The notes under the pieces: model-generated | What the model was told of the DNA's origin: nothing | The model's database searches: none | The model's input: the letters and a program-made list of their open reading frames with translations, nothing else | Part shown: positions 4,272 to 5,042 of the stretch, piece after piece | Position numbering within the stretch: position 1 is the stretch's first letter | How the letters are laid out: every line of letters starts with the position of its first letter | Assembly (NCBI GenBank): GCA_041987265.1 | Contig: JBHIWT010000223.1 | Coordinates: 1-5,042 of the forward strand | Source of the DNA: IH12 sp041987265 | GTDB lineage: Bacteria; Pseudomonadota; Alphaproteobacteria; Caulobacterales; Hyphomonadaceae | Direction of reading: 5' to 3' | DNA: 5,042 nucleotides | Made by a program: the position numbers and the translations under genes

Positions 4272-5042
4272 CTACATAACACCGGCCTTCACCCACGCCT
4301 CTTTCGGCCAACGGTTATGCATCCAGAACCATTGGTCGGGCGACTCCAGAATGCGCGTCTCCACGAACTGGTTGATCTTCAGCACCGTCGCGCGGATCGC
4401 CGCCGCCTCATCCGGGCCGGTTTCCGGAGCAAACGGTTCGAACACCGTTACCCGATACCGCCCCGGCCCGGTCCGCAGCACCGACATGGGAAGCAGGTCA
4501 CAGCCATACTTCATCGCCAGCCGCGTCGGCCCCGGCGCCGTCATCGCGTCATACCCGAAGAAGGGCACCGCCAGCCCCTGATTGAACTTCTGGTCGTTCA
4601 TCAACGCGATCGACTGCCCGCCCGACAACGCCCGCATCAACTCCCGCGTGCCTGCGCCCTTCGGCGTCAGAACCTTGATGCCGTACGCATGCCGCGCCTT
4701 GTTGATGCGAAGATCGATGTAGGGATTATTCGCCGCCCGATACGTGATCTGGCAGTTCAGCGGACGATTGCAGATCGTCGACGCCATCACCTCCCAGTTC
4801 GCGAAATGCCCGCCGATCAACACAGCCGGCCGACCGCTGTCTCGCACCGCATCCAGATGCTGGCCGCCGACTATCTCGACGCGCCCGCTGTCATATGGGT
4901 TCACTTTCGGCAGGTGCGGCATTTCCCCGGCCACGCGTCCCAGATTTTCCCACGCGCCGCGCGCAATCGACTGGCGCTCCTTGTCCGGAATGTCGGGCAG
5001 GGCCATCCGCAGATTGCGCATCATCGTGCGGTGCGGGGTAAT
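4272..5042 (-). CDS. Lysophospholipid/lipid A acyltransferase, LpxL/HtrB family, N-terminus cut by right window edge
   Basis: Inner-membrane enzyme that transfers a secondary acyl chain from acyl-ACP to a lipid A precursor. The visible 256 residues include the catalytic HX4E motif, GGHFANWEV, with His at 4808-4806 and Glu five residues on. Further blocks typical of the family follow: ALMNDQKFNQGLAVPFFGYD with the DQ and FFG signatures, then a TRLAMKYGCDLLPM-like stretch, and QWFWMHNRWP near the C-terminus. The first visible ATG pair (5024-5019) is probably not the true start. The frame stays open to the edge, and the residues ITPHRT before it fit the family's conserved RNLRMALPDIP lead-in, which normally lies some 40-50 residues into a protein of about 300. 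The missing part should hold the N-terminal membrane anchor. Which lipid A position or acyl chain it serves cannot be told, so no symbol is given. Confidence 0.93.
   Translation of the reverse strand: MTPHRTMMRNLRMALPDIPDKERQSIARGAWENLGRVAGEMPHLPKVNPYDSGRVEIVGGQHLDAVRDSGRPAVLIGGHFANWEVMASTICNRPLNCQITYRAANNPYIDLRINKARHAYGIKVLTPKGAGTRELMRALSGGQSIALMNDQKFNQGLAVPFFGYDAMTAPGPTRLAMKYGCDLLPMSVLRTGPGRYRVTVFEPFAPETGPDEAAAIRATVLKINQFVETRILESPDQWFWMHNRWPKEAWVKAGVM

Noticed and set aside
5019..5024. True start of the acyltransferase at the ATG pair near 5024
   Set aside because: The frame continues open to the window edge with family-like residues, and the N-terminal membrane anchor would be missing. 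The gene is better treated as cut by the edge.
1..5042. CRISPR array, tRNA, rRNA, transposase, prophage or defence genes
   Set aside because: I found no direct-repeat array, cloverleaf, transposase motif or defence-associated domain. Base composition looks uniform, without signs of recent transfer.

Overview
The window looks like the chromosome of a dimorphic-type alphaproteobacterium of the Caulobacter / Maricaulis / Hyphomonas group. The main reason is an adjacent divK-pleD pair, which is the cell-fate and polarity signalling pair of that group. Support comes from a DinB polymerase with the N-terminal Cys4 extension I recall from alphaproteobacteria, a DUF2093 gene, high GC with G/C-rich third codon positions, a GANTC (CcrM-type) site and TTAAC (CtrA-like) motifs upstream of divK. 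Genus cannot be fixed from this stretch.

Layout, left to right. (1) Positions 1-446, minus strand: the N-terminal part of dinB (DNA polymerase IV), running off the left edge. (2) 447-626: a divergent intergenic region of about 180 bp between dinB and divK, with a perfect 14-bp palindrome, clustered TTAAC motifs and one GATTC site. (3) 627-2449, plus strand: divK and pleD, overlapping by ATGA and so probably translationally coupled. (4) 2482-2703: a small DUF2093 gene whose own promoter seems to place the transcript start on its ATG. (5) 2748-3680: a secreted M23 (LytM-type) peptidase with all active-site residues. (6) 3703-4158: a DUF1801 protein. (7) 4159-4271: a convergent gap with a dispersed-type palindromic repeat. 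(8) 4272-5042, minus strand: most of a LpxL/HtrB-type lipid A acyltransferase, running off the right edge.

How they work together. DivK is a stand-alone receiver that in Caulobacter switches the DivJ/PleC/DivL-CckA network and thereby CtrA activity. PleD is a REC-REC-GGDEF diguanylate cyclase controlled by the same kinases; here it keeps the phospho-acceptor Asp53, the GGEEF active site and the RxxD inhibition site. Both would respond to the same phosphorylation signal during the swarmer-to-stalked transition. The downstream genes serve the envelope (M23 peptidase, lipid A acyltransferase) or are uncharacterised (DUF2093, DUF1801). The plus-strand genes from 2482 to 4158 are closely spaced (44 and 22 nt) and could form one operon.

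I see no mobile element, CRISPR array, tRNA, rRNA or defence system. This is mainly a core-genome region. The points most worth a second look are the predicted leaderless DUF2093 gene, the architecture of the dinB/divK divergent promoter, and the Cys4 head of DinB.
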